6,544 nt of DNA from Verrucomicrobiota bacterium (GTDB taxonomy: Bacteria > Verrucomicrobiota > Verrucomicrobiia > Opitutales > UBA953): the NCBI GenBank assembly GCA_009917805.1, contig RGES01000075.1, positions 1 to 6,544 of the forward strand, given 5' to 3'. Below are positions 1 through 5,423 of the stretch, piece after piece (positions within the stretch are counted from its first letter, which is position 1; every line of letters starts with the position of its first letter). The position numbers and the translations under genes are program-made. The notes under the pieces are model-generated. The model searched no databases, was not told where the DNA came from, and worked only from the letters and a program-made list of their open reading frames with translations.

Positions 1-10
1 TGACGGCCAT
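1..10 (-). CDS. pdhB: Probable start of pyruvate dehydrogenase E1 beta subunit (partial)
   Basis: On the minus strand an ATG at 10-8 follows the E1 alpha stop codon after 22 bases and opens a frame reading Met-Ala-Val before the window ends. Only three codons are visible, so the identity rests on context: E1 alpha genes of this type are commonly followed by the E1 beta gene, and many E1 beta proteins begin with a short segment before a Thr-Tyr-Arg-Glu-Ala motif. No Shine-Dalgarno sequence is seen before the ATG. Any other downstream gene of the operon would fit the bases equally well. Confidence 0.45.
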
Positions 11-32
11 GGCGGTGTGTGCGAAGAAGGGG

Positions 33-1139
33 TTATTCGAAGATGATGGTGCCGCGGCTCGTGGTGTTCGGCCCGCGGTTGTCCTCTTCCCAGTAGATGT
101 GCTTGGTGATGTCGGCGACGGTGGGGTCCGGCGACTCGTCGGCGAAGACGGCGGCCTTGTCGGCCTCGGCCATCGCTTCCTCGTTGATCTTCAGGGAAAG
201 CTCGGGGGTCAGGACCTTCTCGCGGAGGAGTTCCTGTTCGAAGGCGAGGACCGGGTCCTTCTTTTCGCGGTACTCCTTGATCTCTTCCTTGTCGCGGTAG
301 GTCTTGTCCGGGTCGGCCATCGAGTGGCCGAAGTAGCGGTAGGTGAAGATCTCGAGGACGGTCGGCTTGGACTCCTCGTGGGCGCGCTTCAGGGCGAGGG
401 CCGTCTTGGCGCGGACTTCGTAGACGTCGTGGCCGTTGATGACGTCCCAGGCCATGTTGTAGCCTTCGGCGCGCTTCGCGAGGCAGCCCGGGTGGGCGGT
501 CGAGCGCTCCTGGGAGGTGCCCATCGAGTAGCCGTTGTTCTCGACGACGAAGATCATCGGGAGGTCCCAGAGGGAGGCCAGGTTGTAGGCCTCGTGGACC
601 GCGCCCTGGTTGACGGCGCCGTCGCCCATGTAGGCGAGGCAGCTGCCCTTGAGTCCCATGTACTTGACGGCGTAGGCGAGGCCGGTGCCAAGGGGGGCCT
701 GGCCGCCGACGATGCCGTGGCCGCCCCAGTAGTTCTTGTCGGGGGCGAAGTAGTGCATCGAGCCGCCCTTGCCTTGGGAGCAACCGGTGACGCGGCCGGT
801 CAGTTCGGCCATGCACTCGTTCATGCCCATGCCGACCATCAGACCGTGACCGTGGTCGCGGTAGCCCGTGATGATGTGGTCGTGCTTGCCGAGGAGGGAG
901 ATCGTCCCGGCGGCGACGGCCTCCTGGCCGACGTAAAGGTGGAGAAAGCCGCCGATCTTGCCTTGCTGGTAGATACGGATGCAGCGCTGCTCAAAATGGC
1001 GGATACGAGCCATTTTGGTGTAAAGGGCGATCTTCTCGGCCTTCGACATGGACGCGTTGACCGGATCTTTGGCGTATTCCGAAGGGCCGGCAGGGCGCTT
1101 CAGGGATTCCGGGTGGGTAAGGACAGCGGGCTTGGCCAC
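33..1139 (-). CDS. pdhA: Pyruvate dehydrogenase E1 component, alpha subunit
   Basis: This is the thiamine-diphosphate-dependent E1 alpha subunit. With E1 beta it decarboxylates pyruvate and passes the acetyl group to the lipoyl domain of E2 in the cytoplasmic PDH complex. The 368-residue length is normal for the family. Visible motifs are GGFLHLYVGQEA (63-74), YRDHGH (93-98), GKGGSMH (123-129), the ThDP/Mg motif running from GDGAVNQG (172-179) to ENN (200-202), and the conserved loop RYFGHSMADP (268-277) with its His272. The start used is GTG at 1139. An in-frame ATG at codon 31 (1049) begins closer to where the family core starts, so the first 30 residues are less certain; neither start has a clear ribosome binding site. 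The C-terminus extends about 20 residues past the usual end. A branched-chain or acetoin dehydrogenase E1 alpha is the alternative, but the motifs look most like PDH. Confidence 0.93.
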   Translation of the reverse strand: MAKPAVLTHPESLKRPAGPSEYAKDPVNASMSKAEKIALYTKMARIRHFEQRCIRIYQQGKIGGFLHLYVGQEAVAAGTISLLGKHDHIITGYRDHGHGLMVGMGMNECMAELTGRVTGCSQGKGGSMHYFAPDKNYWGGHGIVGGQAPLGTGLAYAVKYMGLKGSCLAYMGDGAVNQGAVHEAYNLASLWDLPMIFVVENNGYSMGTSQERSTAHPGCLAKRAEGYNMAWDVINGHDVYEVRAKTALALKRAHEESKPTVLEIFTYRYFGHSMADPDKTYRDKEEIKEYREKKDPVLAFEQELLREKVLTPELSLKINEEAMAEADKAAVFADESPDPTVADITKHIYWEEDNRGPNTTSRGTIIFE

Positions 1140-1160
1140 GGTAGTTCGTTTGGGTTGATT

Positions 1161-1219
1161 GGAGGGGTCTGGCGGGGAAGGTCAAGCGTCCCCTCCCTTG
1201 GGCTCAATTTGCCTTGACC
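1161..1219. repeat. Two interleaved 7-bp inverted repeats
   Basis: GGAGGGG at 1161-1167 is complementary to CCCCTCC at 1190-1196, and GGTCAAG at 1180-1186 is complementary to CTTGACC at 1213-1219. The arms run in the order A-B-A'-B'. In RNA this allows either of two alternative hairpins or an H-type pseudoknot. On the minus strand it would lie in the pdhA leader, 22 to 80 bases before the GTG. The arms are seen directly; any function is inference. Confidence 0.4.
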
Positions 1220-1223
1220 CGCC

Positions 1224-1253
1224 TTGCTGCCACCCTCCCTTTTCCTCTATCCT
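1224..1253 (+). promoter_or_regulatory. Possible sigma-70-type promoter of the HPr gene
   Basis: TTGCTG at 1224-1229 and TATCCT at 1248-1253 are separated by 18 bases and sit 27 bases before the HPr ATG. Each hexamer matches the consensus in four of six positions. In a GC-rich genome of uncertain phylum the promoter consensus may differ, so this is tentative. It would give a short leader of about 20 bases. Confidence 0.3.
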
Positions 1254-1280
1254 GTGTTCGTCTCAGGACCGCCCCCTTAT

Positions 1281-1568
1281 ATGGAAGAAACCCACGAGGC
1301 TTTGGCCCGCGAATTCACCGTTCAGAACCGGATGGGCATCCACACCCGCCCGGCCGCCCAGATCGTCCGCCTGGCGAACCGCTACCCGGACGTCGAGATC
1401 ACCGTCTCCAAGGACGAGGAGTCCGTGAACGGCAAGAGCATCATGGGCCTCATGATGCTGGCCGCGGGCCTGAACTCGAAGCTCCGCTTCTCCGTCCGCG
1501 GCAAGGACGGCGCCGCTCTCCTCACGGAGATGGAGGCCTTGTTCGCGCGCAAGTTCGACGAGTCCTGA
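1281..1568 (+). CDS. ptsH: HPr-family phosphocarrier protein
   Basis: This is a small phosphocarrier of the phosphotransferase system. In the family, a histidine takes phosphate from enzyme I and passes it to sugar-specific or regulatory EIIA domains in the cytoplasm. The 95-residue protein has the active-site motif GIHTRPAA with His21. It also has NGKSIMGLMML (50-60), where Ser53 corresponds to the Ser46 site that HPr kinase phosphorylates in Gram-positive and many other bacteria. Both sites being present suggests a regulatory HPr. The ATG at 1281 gives the normal family length. The frame stays open upstream to an ATG at 1224, but that would add 19 hydrophobic, proline-rich residues with no family counterpart and would cover the putative promoter. 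Two unknown reading frames follow, the first after 13 bases, perhaps as one operon. No enzyme I, EII or HPr kinase gene is in view. Confidence 0.93.
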   Translation: MEETHEALAREFTVQNRMGIHTRPAAQIVRLANRYPDVEITVSKDEESVNGKSIMGLMMLAAGLNSKLRFSVRGKDGAALLTEMEALFARKFDES

Positions 1569-1581
1569 CCTTTACCCTCCC

Positions 1582-2103
1582 ATGCTCGCCTTCCTCGCCT
1601 CCCTGATCTTCGTCGCCGCCGGCGAGGTGGCGCCGCCGCCCCCGCCCGCCATCCCCGACGCCGAGGTGGTGCGCTACCTCAAGCCCACCGAACTGGTGGA
1701 ATGGAACAACGCCACGCGGATCAACGGTGCCGGCGAGACCCGCGCCAAGATGGGGCAGAGCATCCTCCGGACGAGCGGCGGCGCCGTCGCCGAAAGCAAG
1801 GGCCCCAAGATCGGCGGACTCACCGAGACGCCCGAACAGGTCAAGGTCCGCGCCCAGAAGATGATCGACGAAGGCAACGCGCAGATCCAGCAGGCCGCGC
1901 CCGCGTTGGCTCGCCTGCGTCTCGCCGCCGCCACCCGCGCCGCCGAGAAGACCAAGCCGGTCAGCTTCGACGTCGAAGTCGCGCCGACCGCCCTGAACGT
2001 CGCCGTCGCGCAGTCCGTCGTCCGCCTGCAGAAGCAGGCGCGCGACCTCGGTTACGCCAAGACCCACTTCATCGGCTCGATCAGCCTGCTCGGCGACGGC
2101 TGA
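1582..2103 (+). CDS. Predicted exported protein of unknown function
   Basis: I do not recognise this 173-residue protein. Residues 2-13 are a hydrophobic stretch resembling a signal peptide, but without the usual basic N-terminal residues. A Pro-rich linker (18-25) follows. The rest is hydrophilic and mostly helical in character, with an Ala-rich segment about 100-122, then a beta-like stretch KPVSFDVEVAP (125-135) and a second helical part (137-156). Export is an inference from the N-terminus. It starts 13 bases after the HPr gene, without a Shine-Dalgarno sequence, so co-transcription is likely. Its TGA (2101-2103) overlaps the next frame, which continues in typical coding sequence. It may therefore be the N-terminal half of a protein of about 350 residues broken by one missing base. 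In either case the coding character of 1582-2100 looks real. Confidence 0.75.
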   Translation: MLAFLASLIFVAAGEVAPPPPPAIPDAEVVRYLKPTELVEWNNATRINGAGETRAKMGQSILRTSGGAVAESKGPKIGGLTETPEQVKVRAQKMIDEGNAQIQQAAPALARLRLAAATRAAEKTKPVSFDVEVAPTALNVAVAQSVVRLQKQARDLGYAKTHFIGSISLLGDG

Positions 2104-2633
2104 AGCCCGCCACCGCGCCCAAGCAGCTCGCCGTGCTCTGGGCCGAATTCTATGCGGCGCCCACGGCCGGCTCCCGAGGGCTGCTGTTCCTTCGTCTGGC
2201 GGACGCCCACAGCCTGCGCCTGATCGCCTCGGAGGTCGCCTACACCGAGCTCGCTTCCGCGGCCGCGCCCGCCGGCGCCTTCCAGTTCTCCCTGCGCGAC
2301 GAACGCAGCTTCCTGCCTCGCCTCAGCGAAGGCGGCGACATCCTGCTCGGCTTCGACCGCGCCAGCGATCCCCTCGGCTCGGCCCTGCTCGCGCATCTTT
2401 CCGTCACGCGGAGCAAGGTCGGCATCGCCGCGGCTCCTTACGTCGTGATCGTCGCCGGCGGCGGGCCCGCCGGCTCGGAAGGCGTCCGCGCGAAATGGCG
2501 CGCCGTCGCCGTCCCGGCCACCGCTCCCGCCGGCACGCTTTCCTTCCAGGTCTCGAGCCTGCCGACCGGCGGCGACGCCGTCGAGGTCGGCCAGCTGTCC
2601 TTGAAGGTCGTGCTCCCGGCCGCGGCGAAGTGA
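2100..2633 (+). CDS. Unknown protein without an ATG start, overlapping the preceding gene
   Basis: The frame from about 2100 to the TGA at 2631-2633 encodes a plausible, unrecognised protein of mixed beta-strand and Gly/Ala/Pro-rich character, with strand-like runs such as GLLFLRLADAHSLRLIASEV and APYVVIVAGG, and ending LSLKVVLPAAAK. Upstream of 2100 the same frame becomes an Arg/Pro-rich shadow of the previous gene, so coding must begin near the junction. No ATG is available. Candidates are CTG at 2100, which forms CTGA with the upstream stop and would give 177 residues, or GTG at 2133, giving 166. It has no signal peptide of its own although its neighbour seems exported. The alternative is that it is the C-terminal part of the preceding gene, joined in a correct or ancestral sequence by one extra base. 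Its stop abuts the convergent deformylase stop with no gap. Confidence 0.6.
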   Translation: MKPATAPKQLAVLWAEFYAAPTAGSRGLLFLRLADAHSLRLIASEVAYTELASAAAPAGAFQFSLRDERSFLPRLSEGGDILLGFDRASDPLGSALLAHLSVTRSKVGIAAAPYVVIVAGGGPAGSEGVRAKWRAVAVPATAPAGTLSFQVSSLPTGGDAVEVGQLSLKVVLPAAAK

Positions 2634-2636
2634 TCA
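2631..2636. other. Zero-gap convergent stop codons (TGATCA)
   Basis: The plus-strand TGA at 2631-2633 is followed at once by TCA at 2634-2636, the minus-strand TGA of the deformylase gene. The two stops form the palindrome TGATCA, with no room for a terminator between the genes. The same arrangement occurs at 5769-5774. Confidence 0.9.
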
Positions 2637-3215
2637 GCCTTGCGCCTTGCGCGCGGCCTTCATCTCGGCCGTCGTCGCGCGCTTGAGCTTCTTCACCTTG
2701 GTCGCGGTCAGCAGCTGGTGGGGACGCGTCATGCGGTCGATGAACAGGACGCCTTGGCAATGGTCGTGCTCGTGCTGGACGCAGCGGGCGAGCAGGCCGG
2801 CGCATTCGAGGACGTGCGGGGCGCCGTCGGCGTCGCGGTAGCGGACGATCGCGCGCTCGACGCGCTCGACGTCGCCGGTGATGCCGGGGAAGGAGAGGCA
2901 GCCTTCGGTGTAGGTCTCCGGTTCGCCGGCCGGCACGGTCACCGTGGCGTTGGCGAGCAGCATCGGCATGATCTCCTCGGGCGAGCGGGCCTTGCCGTCG
3001 AGCACCGGGAGGAAATCTTCGTCGTGCACGTCCATGACGAACAGCTGCAGCGAAAGACCGACCTGCGGCGCGGCCAGGCCGATGCCCTTGGCGGCCTTCA
3101 TCGCGCGCAGCATCGCGTCGCCGAGCGAACGCAGGGCGGGACCGAATTCCTTCACGGGATCGCCCTTGGCCCGGAGGACCGGGTCGCCGTAAGGGCGGAT
3201 GGTGAATTCGGCCAT
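2634..3215 (-). CDS. def: Peptide deformylase
   Basis: This metalloenzyme removes the formyl group from the N-terminal methionine of new proteins in the cytoplasm. All three family motifs are present in the 193 residues: GIGLAAPQ (44-51), EGCLS (104-108) with metal ligand Cys106, and HEHDHCQG (148-155) with metal ligands His148 and His152 and catalytic Glu149. Residue 153 is Cys where the family consensus HExDHLxG has Leu, which is unusual. The segment before motif II is also divergent, lacking the common Leu-Ile-Asn-Pro stretch and carrying a longer loop (about 64-85). The C-terminus is a Lys-rich helix. The ATG at 3215 gives a family-like start; an AAAAGG lies 12 bases upstream, farther than usual for a ribosome binding site. 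The gene follows a helix-turn-helix gene by 44 bases on the same strand, so they may be co-transcribed. No methionyl-tRNA formyltransferase gene is adjacent. Confidence 0.95.
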   Translation of the reverse strand: MAEFTIRPYGDPVLRAKGDPVKEFGPALRSLGDAMLRAMKAAKGIGLAAPQVGLSLQLFVMDVHDEDFLPVLDGKARSPEEIMPMLLANATVTVPAGEPETYTEGCLSFPGITGDVERVERAIVRYRDADGAPHVLECAGLLARCVQHEHDHCQGVLFIDRMTRPHQLLTATKVKKLKRATTAEMKAARKAQG

Positions 3216-3259
3216 GGCTTCTGGTTACCTTTTCGCGGCGTCCGTGAAAGCGAAATCGC

Positions 3260-3763
3260 TCAGCCCTTCGGGCTGAAGTCGCCTTTCTCGCAGCGACGCA
3301 CGAAGGCTTCGGTGCGCTTGCGGATGCGGTCCCATTTCTCGCGGAGCTCCTGCGTCTCGTCGGCGGTGATGCGATGGTCTTCGATCGAGTCGGCCACGTC
3401 GGCGATGAGCAGGCCGAATTCGCGCACGAGGGCGTTGGCGGCCTTGTCGAGGTTGCCGTTGGGGGTCTCGCCTTCGACCGGCGTGAACTGGCCGCCGGCG
3501 CGCTGCGCGAGCCAGTCGACGATCCGGGTGTCGCCCGTGAGCTCGATGAGCAGGGCGGTGCGGTGCAGCGGGTTGGGCTGGCCGCTGCCTTGCTCGGCCG
3601 GCTCGCGCCACTTGTAGAGCATCGAGGCCGAGACCCCGAGGGACTTGGCGATCGCGGCGTGCTTGCCGGCTTCCTTCTCGCCCGCCTTCTGCAAGGCGTC
3701 CTGCAGCACGTGGTGGGCTTCCTTGACCGGGGTGCGACGGGGGGCGGGCGGTTTCTTGGCCAT
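3260..3763 (-). CDS. Helix-turn-helix protein resembling phage CII-type regulators
   Basis: This 167-residue protein has a basic N-terminus and a helix-turn-helix at about 36-52, reading AAIAKSLGVSASMLYKW. It continues with NPLHRTALLIELTGDTRIVDWL (64-85) and GG at 90-91. That layout, a helix-turn-helix ending in Leu-Tyr-Lys-Trp followed by an Asn-Pro-Leu-x-Arg and Thr-Gly-Asp segment, resembles the phage CII-like family (Phage_CP76 type) and chromosomal relatives, so DNA binding is likely. The second half (103-160) is helical and charged, possibly for oligomerisation. The ATG at 3763 was chosen because it starts the basic N-terminus. The frame extends upstream, but that part reads through the intergenic palindromes and the opposite gene. 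An out-of-frame ATG sits at 3773. No phage genes flank it, so I infer a resident regulator. It lies upstream of deformylase and divergent from the NfeD/FloA operon, either of which could be its target. Confidence 0.8.
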   Translation of the reverse strand: MAKKPPAPRRTPVKEAHHVLQDALQKAGEKEAGKHAAIAKSLGVSASMLYKWREPAEQGSGQPNPLHRTALLIELTGDTRIVDWLAQRAGGQFTPVEGETPNGNLDKAANALVREFGLLIADVADSIEDHRITADETQELREKWDRIRKRTEAFVRRCEKGDFSPKG

Positions 3764-3793
3764 GGCCGAGCATAGGGCGGGCGAGACTCGGCC
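3764..3793 (-). repeat. Inverted repeat abutting the regulator start codon
   Basis: GGCCGAG at 3764-3770 and CTCGGCC at 3787-3793 are perfect 7-bp complements with a 16-base spacer. In the minus-strand transcript the hairpin would end exactly at the base before the ATG of the helix-turn-helix gene, covering the place of a ribosome binding site. It could be an operator for autoregulation or a translational hairpin. The high GC content raises the chance of a coincidental match. Confidence 0.4.
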
Positions 3794-3823
3794 CGCAAGC
3801 GTGACGCGAGGGTTACAGGTTTT

Positions 3824-3845
3824 CGGCCGGTTTGTAAGCCGGCCG
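3824..3845. repeat. 7-bp-arm palindrome upstream of the NfeD gene
   Basis: CGGCCGG at 3824-3830 and CCGGCCG at 3839-3845 are perfect complements around an 8-base centre. No T-run follows on either strand, so it is not a Rho-independent terminator. Its end is 48 bases before the NfeD start, which suits an operator or a leader hairpin. Confidence 0.4.
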
Positions 3846-3893
3846 CCCCAGAAAAGATTGGAAAGCAGGCGGGCGCCTCGCATCGTCCTCGGC

Positions 3894-4397
3894 ATGATGC
3901 TGCCCGTCGCCTCCCCCGCCGAGGTTTCCCTCGTCCTGCCGATCGGCCTGCTGGTCGCCGGCCTCGTCCTGATCGGCGCGGAGTTCTTCCTGCCGACGGT
4001 CGTCCTCGGCTTCATCGGCGCCGGCATCTCCTTCGCCGGCATCTATCTCTCGGCCGCCGCCGGCGCCGGGACGTGCGCGGTGTTCTGCGCGGTGTTCCTG
4101 GTCGTGCTCGCGCTCGAGTTCTTCGCCTTCCGCCGGCTCCTGCCGCAGACCGGCATCGGCCGCTCGATGATCAACGTCAGCAGCAACGAAGGCGCCGCCG
4201 TGCCGGCCGCCGCCGGCTACGCCGTCTACGTCGGCAAGACCGGCAAGGCCGTCACGGTCCTCGCGCCTTCGGGCACCGTCGAGATCGACGGCGCGCTCGT
4301 CGAGGCCTTCTCGCTCGACGGCTTCGTCGAACGCAACGCCGCCGTCGTCGTCACCGAGGCCGGCGCCGGCCGCGTGACCGTGCGTCGCTCCCGCTGA
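3894..4397 (+). CDS. nfeD: Short NfeD-family membrane protein, flotillin partner
   Basis: The 167-residue protein has three hydrophobic segments at about 11-28, 32-52 and 58-78, including the family-typical Glu in GAEFFLP (28-34). A soluble C-terminal OB-fold-like domain follows at about 108-165. Its signature GKTGKAVTVLAPSGTVEIDG (114-133) matches the NfeD pattern of Gly-x-x-Gly, a Thr-x-Leu-x-Pro-x-Gly turn and a following strand. It lacks the ClpP-like protease domain of long NfeD proteins, so it is the short form. NfeD proteins are commonly encoded next to SPFH-domain proteins and are thought to work with them in membrane microdomains; here FloA follows after 10 bases. Tandem ATGs at 3894 and 3897 are both possible starts, differing by one residue, and neither has a Shine-Dalgarno sequence. 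Confidence 0.88.
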   Translation: MMLPVASPAEVSLVLPIGLLVAGLVLIGAEFFLPTVVLGFIGAGISFAGIYLSAAAGAGTCAVFCAVFLVVLALEFFAFRRLLPQTGIGRSMINVSSNEGAAVPAAAGYAVYVGKTGKAVTVLAPSGTVEIDGALVEAFSLDGFVERNAAVVVTEAGAGRVTVRRSR

Positions 4398-4407
4398 ACT
4401 TCTTCCC

Positions 4408-5421
4408 ATGGAAATCCCCAACCTCATCATCTGGATCGCGGCGGGCGCCTTGCTGCTGCTCGTCCTCTTCCTGCTCTCCTTCCTCACCGTCTGGGTGCGC
4501 GCGCGCCTCGCCGGCGCCGAGGTCGGCCTGTTCGACCTCGTCGGCATGCGCCTGCGCGGCGTGCCTTACGGCGTGATCGTCGACGCCAAGATCGCCGCCA
4601 CCAAGGCCGGCCTCTCGGTCGAGGTCGAGAAGATCGACGCCCACTACCTCGCGGGCGGCAACATCGTCCAGACCGTCCAGGCGCTCATCGCCGCGCAGAA
4701 GGCCGGCCTGCACCTCGACTGGAACCGCGCCTGCGCGATCGACATCGCCACCCGCGGCACGAACAAGTCGGTCCTCGAGGCCGTGCTCACCTCCGTCAGC
4801 CCGAAGGTCATCGACTGCCCGAATCCCGCCAGCGGCCGCACCACGATCGACGCCGTCGCCAAGGATGGCATCCAGGTCAAGGTGAAGGCCCGCGTGACCG
4901 TCCGCACCAACCTCGACCGTTTCGTCGGCGGCGCCCAGGAGGAGACCATCATCGCGCGCGTCGGCGAAGGCATCGTCACCACCATCGGTTCCTCCGAGAG
5001 CTACAAGGTCGTCCTCGAGAATCCCGACCGCATCTCCAAGACCGTCCTTGAACGCGGCCTCGACGCGCACACCGCCTACGAGATCATGTCCATCGACATC
5101 GCCGACGTCGACGTGGGCGACAACATCGGCGCGATGCTCCAGGAGGCCCAGGCCAACGCCAACAAGAACATGGCGCAGGCCCAGGCCGAGATCCGTCGCG
5201 CCGCCGCCGTCGCGCTCGAGCAGGAGATGCGCGCCCGCGTCGAGGAGATGCGCGCCCGCGTCGTGGAAGCCGAGGCCCAGATCCCGCAGGCCCTCGCCGA
5301 CGCCCTGCGTTCCGGCCGCATGGGCTACATGGATTTCCAGCGACTCGAAAACCTCCGTTCCGACACCGAGATGCGCAAGGGCATCGCCGGTGACGGCCCG
5401 GCGCCCGGCGCCAAGGCCTGA
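4408..5421 (+). CDS. floA: Flotillin-like protein FloA
   Basis: FloA is an SPFH-domain scaffold that gathers into membrane foci and organises functional microdomains in bacteria such as Bacillus subtilis. The 337-residue protein has an N-terminal membrane hairpin or helix at about 5-30. The conserved core follows: LFDLVGMRLR (41-50), HYLAGGNIVQ (79-88), ALIAAQKAG (92-100), VGGAQEETIIARVGEGIV (173-190) and SIDIADVDVGDNIGAML (228-244). An Ala/Glu-rich coiled region (about 245-300) ends in the conserved EMRARVEEMRARVVEAEA. Compared with B. subtilis FloA as I remember it, there is extra sequence at about 116-121 and 138-150, as in some Bacteroidetes-type homologues. It lies between the NfeD gene (10 bases) and a small membrane-anchored protein (2 bases) and is clearly part of one operon. 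No Shine-Dalgarno sequence precedes the ATG. Confidence 0.96.
   Translation: MEIPNLIIWIAAGALLLLVLFLLSFLTVWVRARLAGAEVGLFDLVGMRLRGVPYGVIVDAKIAATKAGLSVEVEKIDAHYLAGGNIVQTVQALIAAQKAGLHLDWNRACAIDIATRGTNKSVLEAVLTSVSPKVIDCPNPASGRTTIDAVAKDGIQVKVKARVTVRTNLDRFVGGAQEETIIARVGEGIVTTIGSSESYKVVLENPDRISKTVLERGLDAHTAYEIMSIDIADVDVGDNIGAMLQEAQANANKNMAQAQAEIRRAAAVALEQEMRARVEEMRARVVEAEAQIPQALADALRSGRMGYMDFQRLENLRSDTEMRKGIAGDGPAPGAKA
5222..5263 (+). repeat. Perfect 21-bp tandem duplication inside floA
   Basis: Bases 5222-5242 and 5243-5263 are identical and adjacent. They encode the two heptads around EMRARVE/EMRARVV in the FloA coiled region. The protein repeat is conserved in FloA homologues, so the duplication is ancestral at the protein level. 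The exact nucleotide identity reflects strong codon bias or recent conversion. Confidence 0.85.
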
Positions 5422-5423
5422 GC

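Larger units (their letters stand above)
1140..1280. promoter_or_regulatory. Divergent intergenic region between pdhA and the HPr gene
   Basis: These 141 bases separate two genes read away from each other, so promoters for both must lie here or in the gene ends. The tract is richer in A/T and in poly-purine/poly-pyrimidine runs than the flanking genes. It carries two interleaved inverted repeats. I see one plausible sigma-70-like promoter toward the HPr gene and none convincing toward pdhA. No coding sequence is supported here. Confidence 0.6.
3764..3893. promoter_or_regulatory. Divergent intergenic region between the regulator and the NfeD/FloA operon
   Basis: These 130 bases must carry promoters for genes in both directions. 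They hold two perfect inverted repeats, listed separately, both built around GGCC. I could not pick out a convincing -35/-10 pair on either strand. The location next to a DNA-binding protein gene suggests an operator region, but this is inference only. Confidence 0.5.

Noticed and set aside
9..1217. Open frame of about 400 codons on the plus strand, antisense to pdhA
   Set aside because: It is a low-complexity Val/Gly/Leu/Asp-rich translation mirroring the codon bias of pdhA, which has unmistakable family motifs on the other strand.
1701..2099. Upstream extension of the second unknown frame
   Set aside because: The translation here is Arg/Asp/Gln-rich and without structure, and lies out of frame with the exported protein gene. 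Only the part after about 2100 looks coding.
3231..3255. TTTCGC...GCGAAA inverted repeat between the regulator and deformylase genes
   Set aside because: It has a 6-bp stem, a 13-base spacer and no T-run, so it is too weak to call a terminator or attenuator.
2640..3617. Plus-strand open frame of 325 codons antisense to deformylase and the regulator
   Set aside because: It has no recognisable motif and overlaps two supported genes on the other strand.
2404..3798. Minus-strand open frame of 464 codons covering the deformylase and the regulator
   Set aside because: Its translation is an Arg/Pro/Ala-rich shadow in a different frame from two recognisable genes. Long stop-free shadows are expected at this GC content.
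3824..3845. Rho-independent terminator at the CGGCCGG palindrome
   Set aside because: No T-tract follows on either strand, and the position between divergent starts is wrong for a terminator.
3764..4042. N-terminal extension of the regulator to an ATG at 4042
   Set aside because: It would read antisense through the NfeD transmembrane region and the intergenic palindromes, adding about 93 residues with no relation to the family.
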